DNA of 64,000 nt, taken from CAG-791 sp963591995. GTDB taxonomy: Bacteria; Bacillota; Clostridia; Lachnospirales; Lachnospiraceae. Both the position numbers and the translations under genes were made by a program. Of this stretch, positions 42,808 to 50,845 are shown piece after piece (within the stretch, counting starts at the first letter, position 1; each line of letters starts with the position of its first letter). The notes beneath the pieces are model-generated. The model did no database searches. It was not told where the DNA came from and worked only from the letters and a program-made list of their open reading frames with translations. The stretch lies in assembly GCA_963591995.1 (NCBI GenBank), contig CAVAUJ010000001.1:1-64000 (forward strand). The letters are read 5' to 3'.

Positions 42808-42836
42808 AGAATAGCACGGTATCCTTCTCATGCCAA
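42808..42836 (-). promoter_or_regulatory. Promoter of the SH3 gene
   Basis: Minus strand TTGGCA (42836-42831), 17-nt spacer, TATTCT (42813-42808), about 40 nt before the ATG. AAGACAAATGTCTT lies just upstream as a small inverted repeat. Confidence 0.6.
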
Positions 42837-42847
42837 GACATTTGTCT

Positions 42848-44128
42848 TCAGAATGGCGCCTGATCGATCGCCTTTCCTATGTCATGCCGGTAAAATGCCT
42901 GATCGAAGGAAATCTCCTTCACCGCTTCATAGGCCTTTGCTCTTGCCTCCTTCAGGGTCGGCGCCAATGCCGTAACGCCGAGGACACGGCCCCCGCTTGT
43001 GACCGCCTGTCCTTTTTCATCAAACTTTGTACCCGCATGGAAGCAATACAGATCCTCCCGTCCCTTCAGCTTCTCCAGTCCGTGAATGACCTTTCCCTTT
43101 TCGTAAGAGCCCGGATATCCGCCGCTTGCCATGACCACACACACCGCCGCGTTGTCCGCAAATTTCAGCTCCGTTTGATTCAACGTGCCGTCAATGCAGG
43201 CATTCATCACATCGATGATATCCGTCTCCATCCGCGGCAGCACCACCTGCGTCTCCGGATCGCCGAATCTGGTATTGTATTCCACAACCTTCGGGCCGTC
43301 CTTGGTCAGCATCAGACCGAAATACAGAACTCCCTTGAAGGGTCTTCCTTCCTCCGCCATGGCCGCCACCGTGGGGCCAAAGATCGTCTCATGACAGATC
43401 TTCTCGATCTCCTCCGTGAAAAACGGACTCGGTGAGAAGGTTCCCATGCCGCCGGTGTTCAGTCCCTGATCGCCGTCCAGCGCCCGCTTGTGGTCCTGGG
43501 ACGATGTCATCAGACGATAATTGCGCCCGTCCACAAAGGCAAGGGCGGACACCTCCCGACCGGTCATGAACTCTTCGATTACGAGCTCGTTCCCGGCAGC
43601 GCCGAATTTTCTGTCCAGCATGATCGTGCGGACGCCCTCCATGGCCTCTTCCCTCGTATTGCAGATGAGAACGCCCTTTCCCAGCGCCAGTCCGTCTGCC
43701 TTCAACACAATCGGAAGACTTGCCGTCTCCAGATAATGCATTGCCGCCGCCGGATCCGAAAAGGTCTCGTAAGCCGCCGTCGGAATGTGATATTTCTTCA
43801 TCAGATCCTTGGAAAATGCCTTGCTGCCCTCGATGATGGCCGCGTTCTTCCGCGTGCCGAAAATGCGCAGACCGGCCTCCTCAAAGGCATCCACAATGCC
43901 GGCGCAAAGCGGGTCGTCCTGGCTGCATACCGCAAGATCAATCTGCTGTTCCACCGCAAAGGCAATCAGCCTGTCGAATTCCATGACGCCGATGGGCACG
44001 CACTCCGCAATTTCCGCGATGCCGGCATTTCCCGGCGCACAATACAGCTTTTCCACCTGCGGCGATTTCACGATCGCTGCCGCAATCGCATGCTCGCGGC
44101 CCCCGCCGCCGATCAACAATACCTTCAT
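42848..44128 (-). CDS. purD: Phosphoribosylamine-glycine ligase
   Basis: GAR synthetase, second step of purine synthesis (426 aa). N-terminal MKVLLIGGGGREHAIA, ATP-grasp core with IEGSKAFSKDLMKKYHIPTA and LKADGLALGKGVLI, then EEFMTGREVSALAFVDG and VEYNTRFGDPETQVVLPRM, all diagnostic. The ATG at 44128 follows GGGAGGTG at 4 nt; a start two codons earlier is less likely. It follows purN by 15 nt and ends the pur run. Confidence 0.97.
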   Translation of the reverse strand: MKVLLIGGGGREHAIAAAIVKSPQVEKLYCAPGNAGIAEIAECVPIGVMEFDRLIAFAVEQQIDLAVCSQDDPLCAGIVDAFEEAGLRIFGTRKNAAIIEGSKAFSKDLMKKYHIPTAAYETFSDPAAAMHYLETASLPIVLKADGLALGKGVLICNTREEAMEGVRTIMLDRKFGAAGNELVIEEFMTGREVSALAFVDGRNYRLMTSSQDHKRALDGDQGLNTGGMGTFSPSPFFTEEIEKICHETIFGPTVAAMAEEGRPFKGVLYFGLMLTKDGPKVVEYNTRFGDPETQVVLPRMETDIIDVMNACIDGTLNQTELKFADNAAVCVVMASGGYPGSYEKGKVIHGLEKLKGREDLYCFHAGTKFDEKGQAVTSGGRVLGVTALAPTLKEARAKAYEAVKEISFDQAFYRHDIGKAIDQAPF

Positions 44129-44143
44129 GCTCACCTCCCGCTG

Positions 44144-44770
44144 TCAATCCTGTATTCTCGTCACCGCGCCATCAATCCGGACCTTTCCCCGGGCAATCAG
44201 ATCAATGGCTCTTGGCAGAATCTCCCATTCCGCCTCCCGCATTACCTTCTGCTGCAGCTCCTGCGCCGTGATTCCGTCCGGCACCTCCACGGCCTTCTGC
44301 AGGATGATCTGTCCATGGTCCAGGTCCTCATCCACGAAGTGAACCGTGGCCCCGGTCACCTTCACGCCCCTTTCGAGCACCTTCTCATGAACATGCAGCC
44401 CGTAATAGCCCTTCCCGCAGAAGGAAGGGATCAGAGCCGGGTGAATGTTGATGATCCGGCCGCGGAAGGCATCGATGACCTGCGCCGGAATCGCCACCAG
44501 GCAGCCGGCCAGAACCACCAGATCCGCCCCCGTTTCCTGCAGGGCCGAAAGAAGCGCCGCATTGAAGTCCTCGCGGCTTTCATAGCTCTTCGGAGAGAGA
44601 ACCCTTGACGGGATTCCCGCCCTTTGGGCGCGTTCAAGCGCATACACCCCGTCATTGTTGGAAATCACGGACACAATTCGTGCATTCTCTATGGTTCCGT
44701 CTGCAATCCGGTCAATAATCGCCTGCAGGTTGGTTCCTCCGCCGGATACCATAACCGCCAGCTTCAGCAT
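44144..44770 (-). CDS. purN: Phosphoribosylglycinamide formyltransferase
   Basis: GAR transformylase, third step, using 10-formyl-THF (208 aa). Start LAVMVSGGGTNLQAIID, catalytic region INIHPALIPSFCGKGYYGLHVHEKVLERGVKVTGATVHFVDEDLDHGQII with the Asn-His-Asp set. The ATG overlaps the purM stop by 7 nt (ATGCTGA), so it is translationally coupled. Confidence 0.96.
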   Translation of the reverse strand: MLKLAVMVSGGGTNLQAIIDRIADGTIENARIVSVISNNDGVYALERAQRAGIPSRVLSPKSYESREDFNAALLSALQETGADLVVLAGCLVAIPAQVIDAFRGRIINIHPALIPSFCGKGYYGLHVHEKVLERGVKVTGATVHFVDEDLDHGQIILQKAVEVPDGITAQELQQKVMREAEWEILPRAIDLIARGKVRIDGAVTRIQD

Positions 44771-45849
44771 AATTCAACGCCCTTCCTGCTCTCTGCGCTG
44801 GTGTTGCCGCCGGCATCCACTCTCTCTGCATCCCCGGCCGCGATGATCTCTCCGATGACATACCCGCGGTCTCCCGTCTTCTGCACCGCATCGAGCACCT
44901 TGTCCTTGTCGGCAGGATCGATGGCAAGACACAGCCCGATCCCCATGTTGAAGGTGTTGTACATCACGTGCTCCTCAATGCCGCCTGTCTGCTGCATGAG
45001 CCTGAAAATTGCCGGAACCGGATAGCTGTCCTTCCGGATTCTGGCCACGGTCTGATCCGGCAGCATTCTCGGAATGTTCTCATAGAAGCCTCCGCCGGTA
45101 ATATGGCTGCAGCCCTTGACGCGGACCCCGGCCTCGCGGATGGCCTTCATGGCATGAACATAGATCCGCGTAGGCGTCAGGAGGACATCTCCCAGCTTCT
45201 GACCTCCCAGCTCCTCATAGGTTCTCTCCAGCACCTCTTTGCTCTCAATGTTGAAGATCCTGCGGACCAGAGAGAAGCCGTTGGAATGCACGCCGCTTGA
45301 GGCGATGCCGATCAGCATGTCGCCCGGCGCAATGCTCTCTCCGGTGATCATCTCATCCCTCTCCACGACACCGACGGAGAAGCCGGCCAGATCGTATTCC
45401 TCATCGGGCATAATGCCGGGATGCTCTGCCGTTTCGCCGCCCAGAAGGGCGCTGTCCGCCTGCACGCAGCCTTCTGCAACTCCCTTGACAATGGCTGCGA
45501 TTTTCTCCGGGACATTCTTGCCGCAGGCAATATAATCCAGGAAAAACAGCGGATCTCCGCCGGCGCAGGCCACATCGTTCACGCACATCGCCACGCAGTC
45601 AATGCCTACGGTATCATGCCGATCCATCAGAAAGGCCAGCTTCTGCTTGGTTCCCACGCCGTCCGTTCCGGAGAGCAGCACCGGGTGCTCCATCTTCTTC
45701 ACGGCGCTCAAGTCAAAGGCTCCCGAAAAGCCTCCCAGACCTCCCAGCACCTCCGGACGCTGCGTCCGCTTTACGTATTCCTTCATCAGTTCCACCGACC
45801 GGTAGCCGGCCTCTACATCCACGCCGGATGATTTGTAATCAAGCGCCAT
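44764..45849 (-). CDS. purM: Phosphoribosylformylglycinamidine cyclo-ligase
   Basis: AIR synthetase, fifth step of purine synthesis (361 aa). Start DYKSSGVDVEAGYRSVELM, then VLLSGTDGVGTKQKLAF, CVNDVACAGGDPLFFLDYIACG, SALLGGETAEHPGIM and GLIGIASSGVHSNGFSL-like LIGIASSGVHSNGFSLVR, with the C-terminal SHITGGGFYENIPRML. All family blocks are intact. About 100 nt lie between it and purE without a recognisable gene. Confidence 0.97.
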   Translation of the reverse strand: MALDYKSSGVDVEAGYRSVELMKEYVKRTQRPEVLGGLGGFSGAFDLSAVKKMEHPVLLSGTDGVGTKQKLAFLMDRHDTVGIDCVAMCVNDVACAGGDPLFFLDYIACGKNVPEKIAAIVKGVAEGCVQADSALLGGETAEHPGIMPDEEYDLAGFSVGVVERDEMITGESIAPGDMLIGIASSGVHSNGFSLVRRIFNIESKEVLERTYEELGGQKLGDVLLTPTRIYVHAMKAIREAGVRVKGCSHITGGGFYENIPRMLPDQTVARIRKDSYPVPAIFRLMQQTGGIEEHVMYNTFNMGIGLCLAIDPADKDKVLDAVQKTGDRGYVIGEIIAAGDAERVDAGGNTSAESRKGVELC

Positions 45850-45947
45850 CGTTCATCCTCCTGCTCGTTTGTCCTGTGATTGCTGCGGCTTTGCCGCTCT
45901 CTGCCTGTGCCTTGCCCGCAAAGGTGCCCGTTCCTCACCGGCCGTGA

Positions 45948-46448
45948 TCAATAGCCGCGGTATCCTGTCTCCTGCAGCCTTGCGTCCTTGTCCTTCACTT
46001 CCTGCTCCATTGTAGCAGAGAACTCCTTGAGTCTGGCAAGAAGCTCTGCGTCCGACACCGCCAGAATTTTCGCTGCCAGAATGCCGGCATTCTTGCCGCC
46101 GCCGATTGCCACCGTCGCCACAGGAATTCCGCTTGGCATCTGCACGATGCTGTAGAGCGAATCCCTGCCGCCCAGAGAGGTCGTGTGCATCGGAATGCCG
46201 ATGACCGGCATCGGGAAGAGTGCCGCGCACATTCCCGGCAGATGTGCTGCCATCCCGGCTCCGGCGATGATCACCTTGATGCCTCTCTCCTCGGCACCCT
46301 TTGCCCAGGCAAAGAACACCTCCGGCTCCCTGTGTGCCGAGATGATGTGCATCTCATAGCTGATCCCGAACTGATCCAGCACCTCGGCCGCCTTGCTCAT
46401 AACGCTCATGTCGGAATCCGAACCCATTACAATACCAACTGTTGCCAT
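45948..46448 (-). CDS. purE: N5-CAIR mutase PurE
   Basis: Class I 5-(carboxyamino)imidazole ribonucleotide mutase (166 aa). Signature VGIVMGSDSDMSVM, then SAHREPEVFFAWAKGAEERG and AGAGMAAHLPGMCAALFPMPVIGIPM. The ATG at 46448 is chosen for its GAGAGGAG and family-like start. No purK is adjacent. It follows the M29 peptidase gene by 56 nt. Confidence 0.95.
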   Translation of the reverse strand: MATVGIVMGSDSDMSVMSKAAEVLDQFGISYEMHIISAHREPEVFFAWAKGAEERGIKVIIAGAGMAAHLPGMCAALFPMPVIGIPMHTTSLGGRDSLYSIVQMPSGIPVATVAIGGGKNAGILAAKILAVSDAELLARLKEFSATMEQEVKDKDARLQETGYRGY

Positions 46449-46504
46449 GTCTTCTACTCCTCTCTTTGTCTTCAGAAATCCCAAAAGGCACAGGCAGAGC
46501 TTCT

Positions 46505-48691
46505 TCAGCCCAGACCCTCCAGCGGAAGATTCAGCTCCTCTGTTCCCGGCAGAACGAACCTTCCGTCCTCGATCAGCACCACACGGCTGCCGTCGCTCCG
46601 GACCGCCTCGATCCGGCCCAGCTCCGCAAAGGGAATGGTAATGTCCGTGTGACAGCCGTAATAAGCCTTTTCCGGTGCGGTGTGCCGCTGCATCGAAATC
46701 TCATTCTCTTTTGCAACAATCCTCTTTCCGCCGGGATTGAAGCTTACATTGTCTTCCTCGTCGCTGTAGCAGGTGTCCCCCACCGCGAAATGGGGCCCCG
46801 TTTTCTCTGCGATGAGAATCGGCAGACGATCCGTTATGCCGCAGCGGATCCCCGCCGCATAGGCCGTCGTATTGGTGCCGATGGCGCATTCTCCCATCGG
46901 AAGCGTCCTGTGGTGAAACAGGATGTTCTCCTCAATGAGAGCCCTTCCCTTCTCTTCGGCATTCTCCTCGCCCTTGTGGTTGCTGCAGGAATAGGACACA
47001 ACCATCCCGTCCTCAAAGGTCAGCGCCAGATCCCGGAAGCACACGCCCTCCAGATAGACCTCCGACACCTGCAGCAGTCCGCCCGTTCCCTTCAGCACCG
47101 GAGAGGTAAAGACCTCTCCCACCGGGATGTTCACGTCCGCGACGCAGTTCTCGAAGATGGATTCATGCTCCGGATCCTGCAGCTTCCAAAGATTCACCGT
47201 CAAATCCGTCGGATTCCCGTTCCGGCCCGTGATGTGCAGATGGTCCGCCGTGTCAAGCGCATCAATCAGCTTACTCTGAATGTTCCGGTAGGTCAGATAA
47301 TCCAGGGTGTTGATGTCCATCACCGCCCGGAAAATATCCTCGAACGAGGCTCCCTTCGGATTCCCCTTTTCGATGGATGGCAACGGAAAGGCAATGATCG
47401 TAAAGCTCCGGTTGCTGCCGATCACCGCCTCATTGTATTGCCTTGAGGCATTCCGGCGATAGCCCGCAATGAGCCTCTGCTGCTCGCTTCCAAAGGACGG
47501 CTTCCCCTCGCCGATGTGCGGCAGGAAGGGCGGATCCCCGAATACGTCCATCACGAGAGGCCCCTCATAGTACGGTGTCTCCTTTTGCCATGCCTTGTAG
47601 GCGGCCGTCAAAGCCTCCGTCATCCGGTTCGCCAGCGGGCCGTCCAGAATCAATGCCAGATCCTCCCGGTGATCGTAATGATATTGCGGGTTGGGATCCG
47701 TGCCGTGATAGCCGTCCGGCTCCGACCCGTGCAGACCGAACAGACCCTCCGTGACGCGCACGCAAATGCATTTTTTGCCCATTGCCTCCAGATTGCGCAC
47801 CGACCGCACAATCATGCGCTCGAATCCCAGCTGCCACAAAAGGGAAGCGGAACGCTTGGCGGAAAGGTCCTTCCCGGTATTCACGAAGCCGATGCGGTAC
47901 CCCTCGGTCCAGATGTCCGCCATTTCCGCGATTTTCTCTTCCGAAAGTCCCTGCAGATACCGGTGAAGCCGCAGCTCATTGTCCGTGATGTACTCGCCGA
48001 AGGCATACAGATAACGCGGGTCCGACAGGTCATACGTGCGCAGGACCTCCATTGCGTAATCGCCCGGCTGCCGCTCTGCGGCCGCATCCCCGGCTCCCGT
48101 CTCCCCCACGAGCTTTCGCCCAACGGTAAGGGTTGTCTCCTGCTCCAGATAATCGCTGACATAGGCATAGAGAATTCGCCGAAGGCTCTTCACCGGCGGC
48201 ACGCCGGTCACGCCGAGCTCCCCCGGATCACGTCCCTCCTCCTGCAGGGTCCGGTATTGCTGCCATTCCACGGAAAAGGCCGTATAAACCTCCAGGAAGA
48301 GCTCCATGCGGATCCGCAGCTCGCAGGAGAGTCCTTCATATACAAACGGTATCATACTGCGCAGCTCATAGATCAATGCCGCCGCCAACGGCCCGTATTC
48401 CTTCCCGAACCGTTCCGTGCAATACACCGGATTGGCATAGCTTTCTGCATAATGCTCCGGCAGAATATCCTCGTACAGCACATGATTGCGCCGCTGCAGC
48501 TCCCCAAGCTCCGCCTTCTGCAGGCCTCCGCCCCGGACAAAGGCACACTCCTCCAGCAATTGCCTCAGAAATCTTGCCGCGCATTGCAGATAATCTGCGG
48601 CCCGATCCGCCACCGCAAGGTTCTCCTCACCGGCCAGCTCCAGAATCCGTTCGCGGTCTAAAGCAAACAGTTCTTCTTCTATTTCTTCCAT
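46505..48691 (-). CDS. M29-type aminopeptidase with ~340-residue N-terminal extension
   Basis: 728 aa, about twice the usual M29 length. The C-terminal part resembles M29 aminopeptidases: NIPVGEVFTSPVLKGTGGLLQVS with a metal-binding Glu, LPMGECAIGTNT (second Glu), AEKTGPHFAVGDTCYS (His) and YYGCHTDITIPF (His and Asp). The N-terminal part (to ~residue 340) is helical, with RFLRQLLEECAFVRGGGLQ, YGPLAAALIYELRSMIPFVYEGLSCELRIRMELFLEVY and an unassigned domain, and recurs as far as I recall only in Clostridia. Cytoplasmic, no signal peptide. Peptide substrate unknown; embedded in the pyr/pur run. Confidence 0.8.
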   Translation of the reverse strand: MEEIEEELFALDRERILELAGEENLAVADRAADYLQCAARFLRQLLEECAFVRGGGLQKAELGELQRRNHVLYEDILPEHYAESYANPVYCTERFGKEYGPLAAALIYELRSMIPFVYEGLSCELRIRMELFLEVYTAFSVEWQQYRTLQEEGRDPGELGVTGVPPVKSLRRILYAYVSDYLEQETTLTVGRKLVGETGAGDAAAERQPGDYAMEVLRTYDLSDPRYLYAFGEYITDNELRLHRYLQGLSEEKIAEMADIWTEGYRIGFVNTGKDLSAKRSASLLWQLGFERMIVRSVRNLEAMGKKCICVRVTEGLFGLHGSEPDGYHGTDPNPQYHYDHREDLALILDGPLANRMTEALTAAYKAWQKETPYYEGPLVMDVFGDPPFLPHIGEGKPSFGSEQQRLIAGYRRNASRQYNEAVIGSNRSFTIIAFPLPSIEKGNPKGASFEDIFRAVMDINTLDYLTYRNIQSKLIDALDTADHLHITGRNGNPTDLTVNLWKLQDPEHESIFENCVADVNIPVGEVFTSPVLKGTGGLLQVSEVYLEGVCFRDLALTFEDGMVVSYSCSNHKGEENAEEKGRALIEENILFHHRTLPMGECAIGTNTTAYAAGIRCGITDRLPILIAEKTGPHFAVGDTCYSDEEDNVSFNPGGKRIVAKENEISMQRHTAPEKAYYGCHTDITIPFAELGRIEAVRSDGSRVVLIEDGRFVLPGTEELNLPLEGLG

Positions 48692-48707
48692 ATTCCCATT
48701 CTCTTCG

Positions 48708-49031
48708 CTACAGTCCCAGATACATCAAAGCAAATCCCAGACACAGCACCGCGCCGTTCAGGAACATCCCCAGATAGGAGACCATGTACTGTTTCTCCGG
48801 CTCTCTCCGGGAGAGAATACCCAGAATCATCCCCGCCAGTGCGAAAAAAAGACATATGAAAACGACACCGCCGCAGCGCAGCTGCGCCTGGCCGCCGTTC
48901 TCATATGCCAGATATGCCAGATAAATCATGACGCAGCATGCCGTCAGGGAAATCCCCCCCAGCGTTACCGACAGCAGGGCGTTCGTGGAAACCTCCCTGC
49001 TGCTGAACAGATGTCCATGCCTTCGTCTCAA
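48708..49031 (-). CDS. Unknown three-helix membrane protein
   Basis: 107 aa. Start region RRRHGHLFSSREVSTNALLSVTLGGISLTACCVMIYLAYLAYENGG, then two further helices (GGVVFICLFFALAGMILGILS and YLGMFLNGAVLCLGFALMYLGL). It resembles DUF4190/DUF6142-like small membrane proteins but I cannot assign it. The start is a TTG directly after the pyrE stop (TGATTGAG), so it would be coupled to pyrE; no ATG is available in frame. The M29 gene follows 17 nt later. Confidence 0.7.
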   Translation of the reverse strand: MRRRHGHLFSSREVSTNALLSVTLGGISLTACCVMIYLAYLAYENGGQAQLRCGGVVFICLFFALAGMILGILSRREPEKQYMVSYLGMFLNGAVLCLGFALMYLGL

Positions 49032-49712
49032 TCAATGTACCCCGTATTGTGCGTAGTACTCGTTCAAAGCCTCTTTGATGTCATCGGTCAGGAAGGCCTT
49101 TTCTTCTCCCTCCTTTGCCGCGCCAAGATAGGAAATGACCTCCTCCATCGTTACGATGGCGCCGGCCGGGAAGCCATACTTATCCCGGATCTCATCCAGC
49201 GCAGAGACCTTTCCCTCCAGTCCGACCTCCATGCGGTTGAGAGACACCATAAGGCCCAGAATCTCCACCTTGGCCTGCGCACGCAGAATCGGCACCGTTT
49301 CCGCCATGGAGGCGCCGGATGTGGTGACGTCCTCGATGATCACCACGCGGTCACCGTCCGCAAGCTTGCTGCCGAGGAGAATGCCGGTATCGCCGTGATC
49401 CTTGACCTCCTTGCGGTTCGCACAATACCGGATGTCCACGCCGTACAGACGGCTGATGGCCATCACCGTTGCAACCGCCAGCGGAATGCCCTTGTAGGCC
49501 GGCCCGAACAGGACATCAAAATCCAGCCCGTACGCGTCATGAATGGCGCGCGCATAGTACTCTCCGAGGCGCTCCAGCTGCGTTCCGTTCTGGTAAGCGC
49601 CCGCATTCATGAAGAAGGGAGACTTGCGCCCGCTCTTCAATGTGAAGTCGCCGAACTTCAGAACCTTCGATTCCAGCATAAAATCAATGAATTCTCTTTT
49701 GTACTGTTCCAT
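49032..49712 (-). CDS. pyrE: Orotate phosphoribosyltransferase
   Basis: Fifth step of UMP synthesis, orotate to OMP (226 aa). PRPP-binding motif RVVIIEDVTTSGASMAE, with FTLKSGRKSPFFMNAGAYQNG near the N-terminus and GPAYKGIPLAVATV. Start at 49712 follows AAAAGGAGACCGA. It lies 100 nt after pyrF; the spacer contains a CCGCATC/GATGCGG hairpin. Confidence 0.96.
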   Translation of the reverse strand: MEQYKREFIDFMLESKVLKFGDFTLKSGRKSPFFMNAGAYQNGTQLERLGEYYARAIHDAYGLDFDVLFGPAYKGIPLAVATVMAISRLYGVDIRYCANRKEVKDHGDTGILLGSKLADGDRVVIIEDVTTSGASMAETVPILRAQAKVEILGLMVSLNRMEVGLEGKVSALDEIRDKYGFPAGAIVTMEEVISYLGAAKEGEEKAFLTDDIKEALNEYYAQYGVH

Positions 49713-49729
49713 TCGGTCTCCTTTTGGGG

Positions 49730-49767
49730 CCGCATCAGGGGTTTTCCGAAGGAGAAGCCCGATGCGG
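49730..49767 (-). promoter_or_regulatory. Hairpin between pyrF and pyrE
   Basis: CCGCATC (49767-49761) pairs with GATGCGG (49736-49730) and an inner GGG/CCC; no U-tract follows. It could be a processing site or an RNA-protecting hairpin. No PyrR-binding consensus recognised. Confidence 0.45.
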
Positions 49768-49812
49768 AGTGCTGAATATTCACGTAATTTCGTCTGCGGC
49801 GTACCCTGCCCG

Positions 49813-50751
49813 TCAGGACAGCGCCGCCCGCAGATCCTCGATCATGTCAATTGTCGCAGCTCTTGCCGCTTCCGCAAAGCCCTTTTCTCCGTACTTTGCA
49901 TACGGATCCTTCTTATACGCCGCAATGATGCCGCGGGAGGAGTTGACAATGGCACCGATTCCGTCCTTGTCAAAAAATCCTGCCAGATCCTTGGCGGTTG
50001 CGCCCTGCGCCCCGTAGCCGGGAGCCAGAATGAAGGTGTGCGGCATCCGTTCACGCAATACCCTTGCCTGCTCCGGATAGGTTGCGCCCACCACGGCTCC
50101 CACGTTGCTGTAGGTGCCGTCCATGGACAGCTCGCCCCACTCCCGGACCTTTTCGCCCACCAGCTCATACATCGGGCGCCCGTCCTTCGTCAGCACATCC
50201 TGAAATTCGCCGCTGGACGGATTCGAGGTCTTCACCAGCACGAAAATCCCCTTATCCTCTTGGTTGCACACATCCACAAAGGGCTTGATGCCGTCGGTTC
50301 CCAGATAAGGATTCACCGTCGCAAAGTCCTCATTGAAAACCCGGATGCGGTGTCCGCCGATCTCTACCCGGCCGAGGTGAGCCCTTGCATAGGCCTCGGA
50401 GGTGGAGCCGATGTCTCCGCGCTTCACATCACCGATGACGATCAGTCCCTTTTCCTGGCAATACCGCACGGTCCTCCAATAGGTCATCATTCCGGCAATG
50501 CCGAACTGCTCATACATGGCCACCTGCGGCTTGACCGCCGGAACCAGCTCTGCCACGGCATCGACAATCTCCTTGTTGAAATGCCAGATGGCATCCGCCG
50601 CAACAGCAAGATCTTCATCCAGTGCGTTCTCACGCACACGCTTCTGTGCATCCTTGATGAGAATCTCCGGAAGAAAGCTCATCTGTGGATCCAGACCCAC
50701 CACCACGGGTGCCTTCTTCTCCTGAATCTTGCTGATAAGTTTTGAAATCAT
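49813..50751 (-). CDS. pyrF: Orotidine-5'-phosphate decarboxylase
   Basis: Last step of UMP synthesis (312 aa, the longer type 2 form). APVVVGLDPQMSFLP near the N-terminus, catalytic VIGDVKRGDIGSTSEAYA with Lys and Asp, and the C-terminal FILAPGYGAQGATAKDLAGFF phosphate site. The ATG at 50751 follows AAAGGAGGC. First gene of the pyrF-pyrE run, with its own promoter. Confidence 0.96.
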   Translation of the reverse strand: MISKLISKIQEKKAPVVVGLDPQMSFLPEILIKDAQKRVRENALDEDLAVAADAIWHFNKEIVDAVAELVPAVKPQVAMYEQFGIAGMMTYWRTVRYCQEKGLIVIGDVKRGDIGSTSEAYARAHLGRVEIGGHRIRVFNEDFATVNPYLGTDGIKPFVDVCNQEDKGIFVLVKTSNPSSGEFQDVLTKDGRPMYELVGEKVREWGELSMDGTYSNVGAVVGATYPEQARVLRERMPHTFILAPGYGAQGATAKDLAGFFDKDGIGAIVNSSRGIIAAYKKDPYAKYGEKGFAEAARAATIDMIEDLRAALS

Positions 50752-50769
50752 GTATGCCTCCTTTTGTCT

Positions 50770-50821
50770 TCCGCGGACATGTCCACGGATGCATTATACG
50801 CACAGAAATCCCTGTCCGCAA
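50770..50821 (-). promoter_or_regulatory. pyrF promoter and 20-nt near-palindrome
   Basis: Minus strand TTGCGG (50821-50816), 17-nt spacer, perfect TATAAT (50798-50793). Just downstream TCCGTGGACA-TGTCCGCGGA (50789-50770) is a palindrome with one mismatch, overlapping the expected transcription start. Confidence 0.7.
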
Positions 50822-50845
50822 CGAAAACCGCCCATGCAGGCTCCC

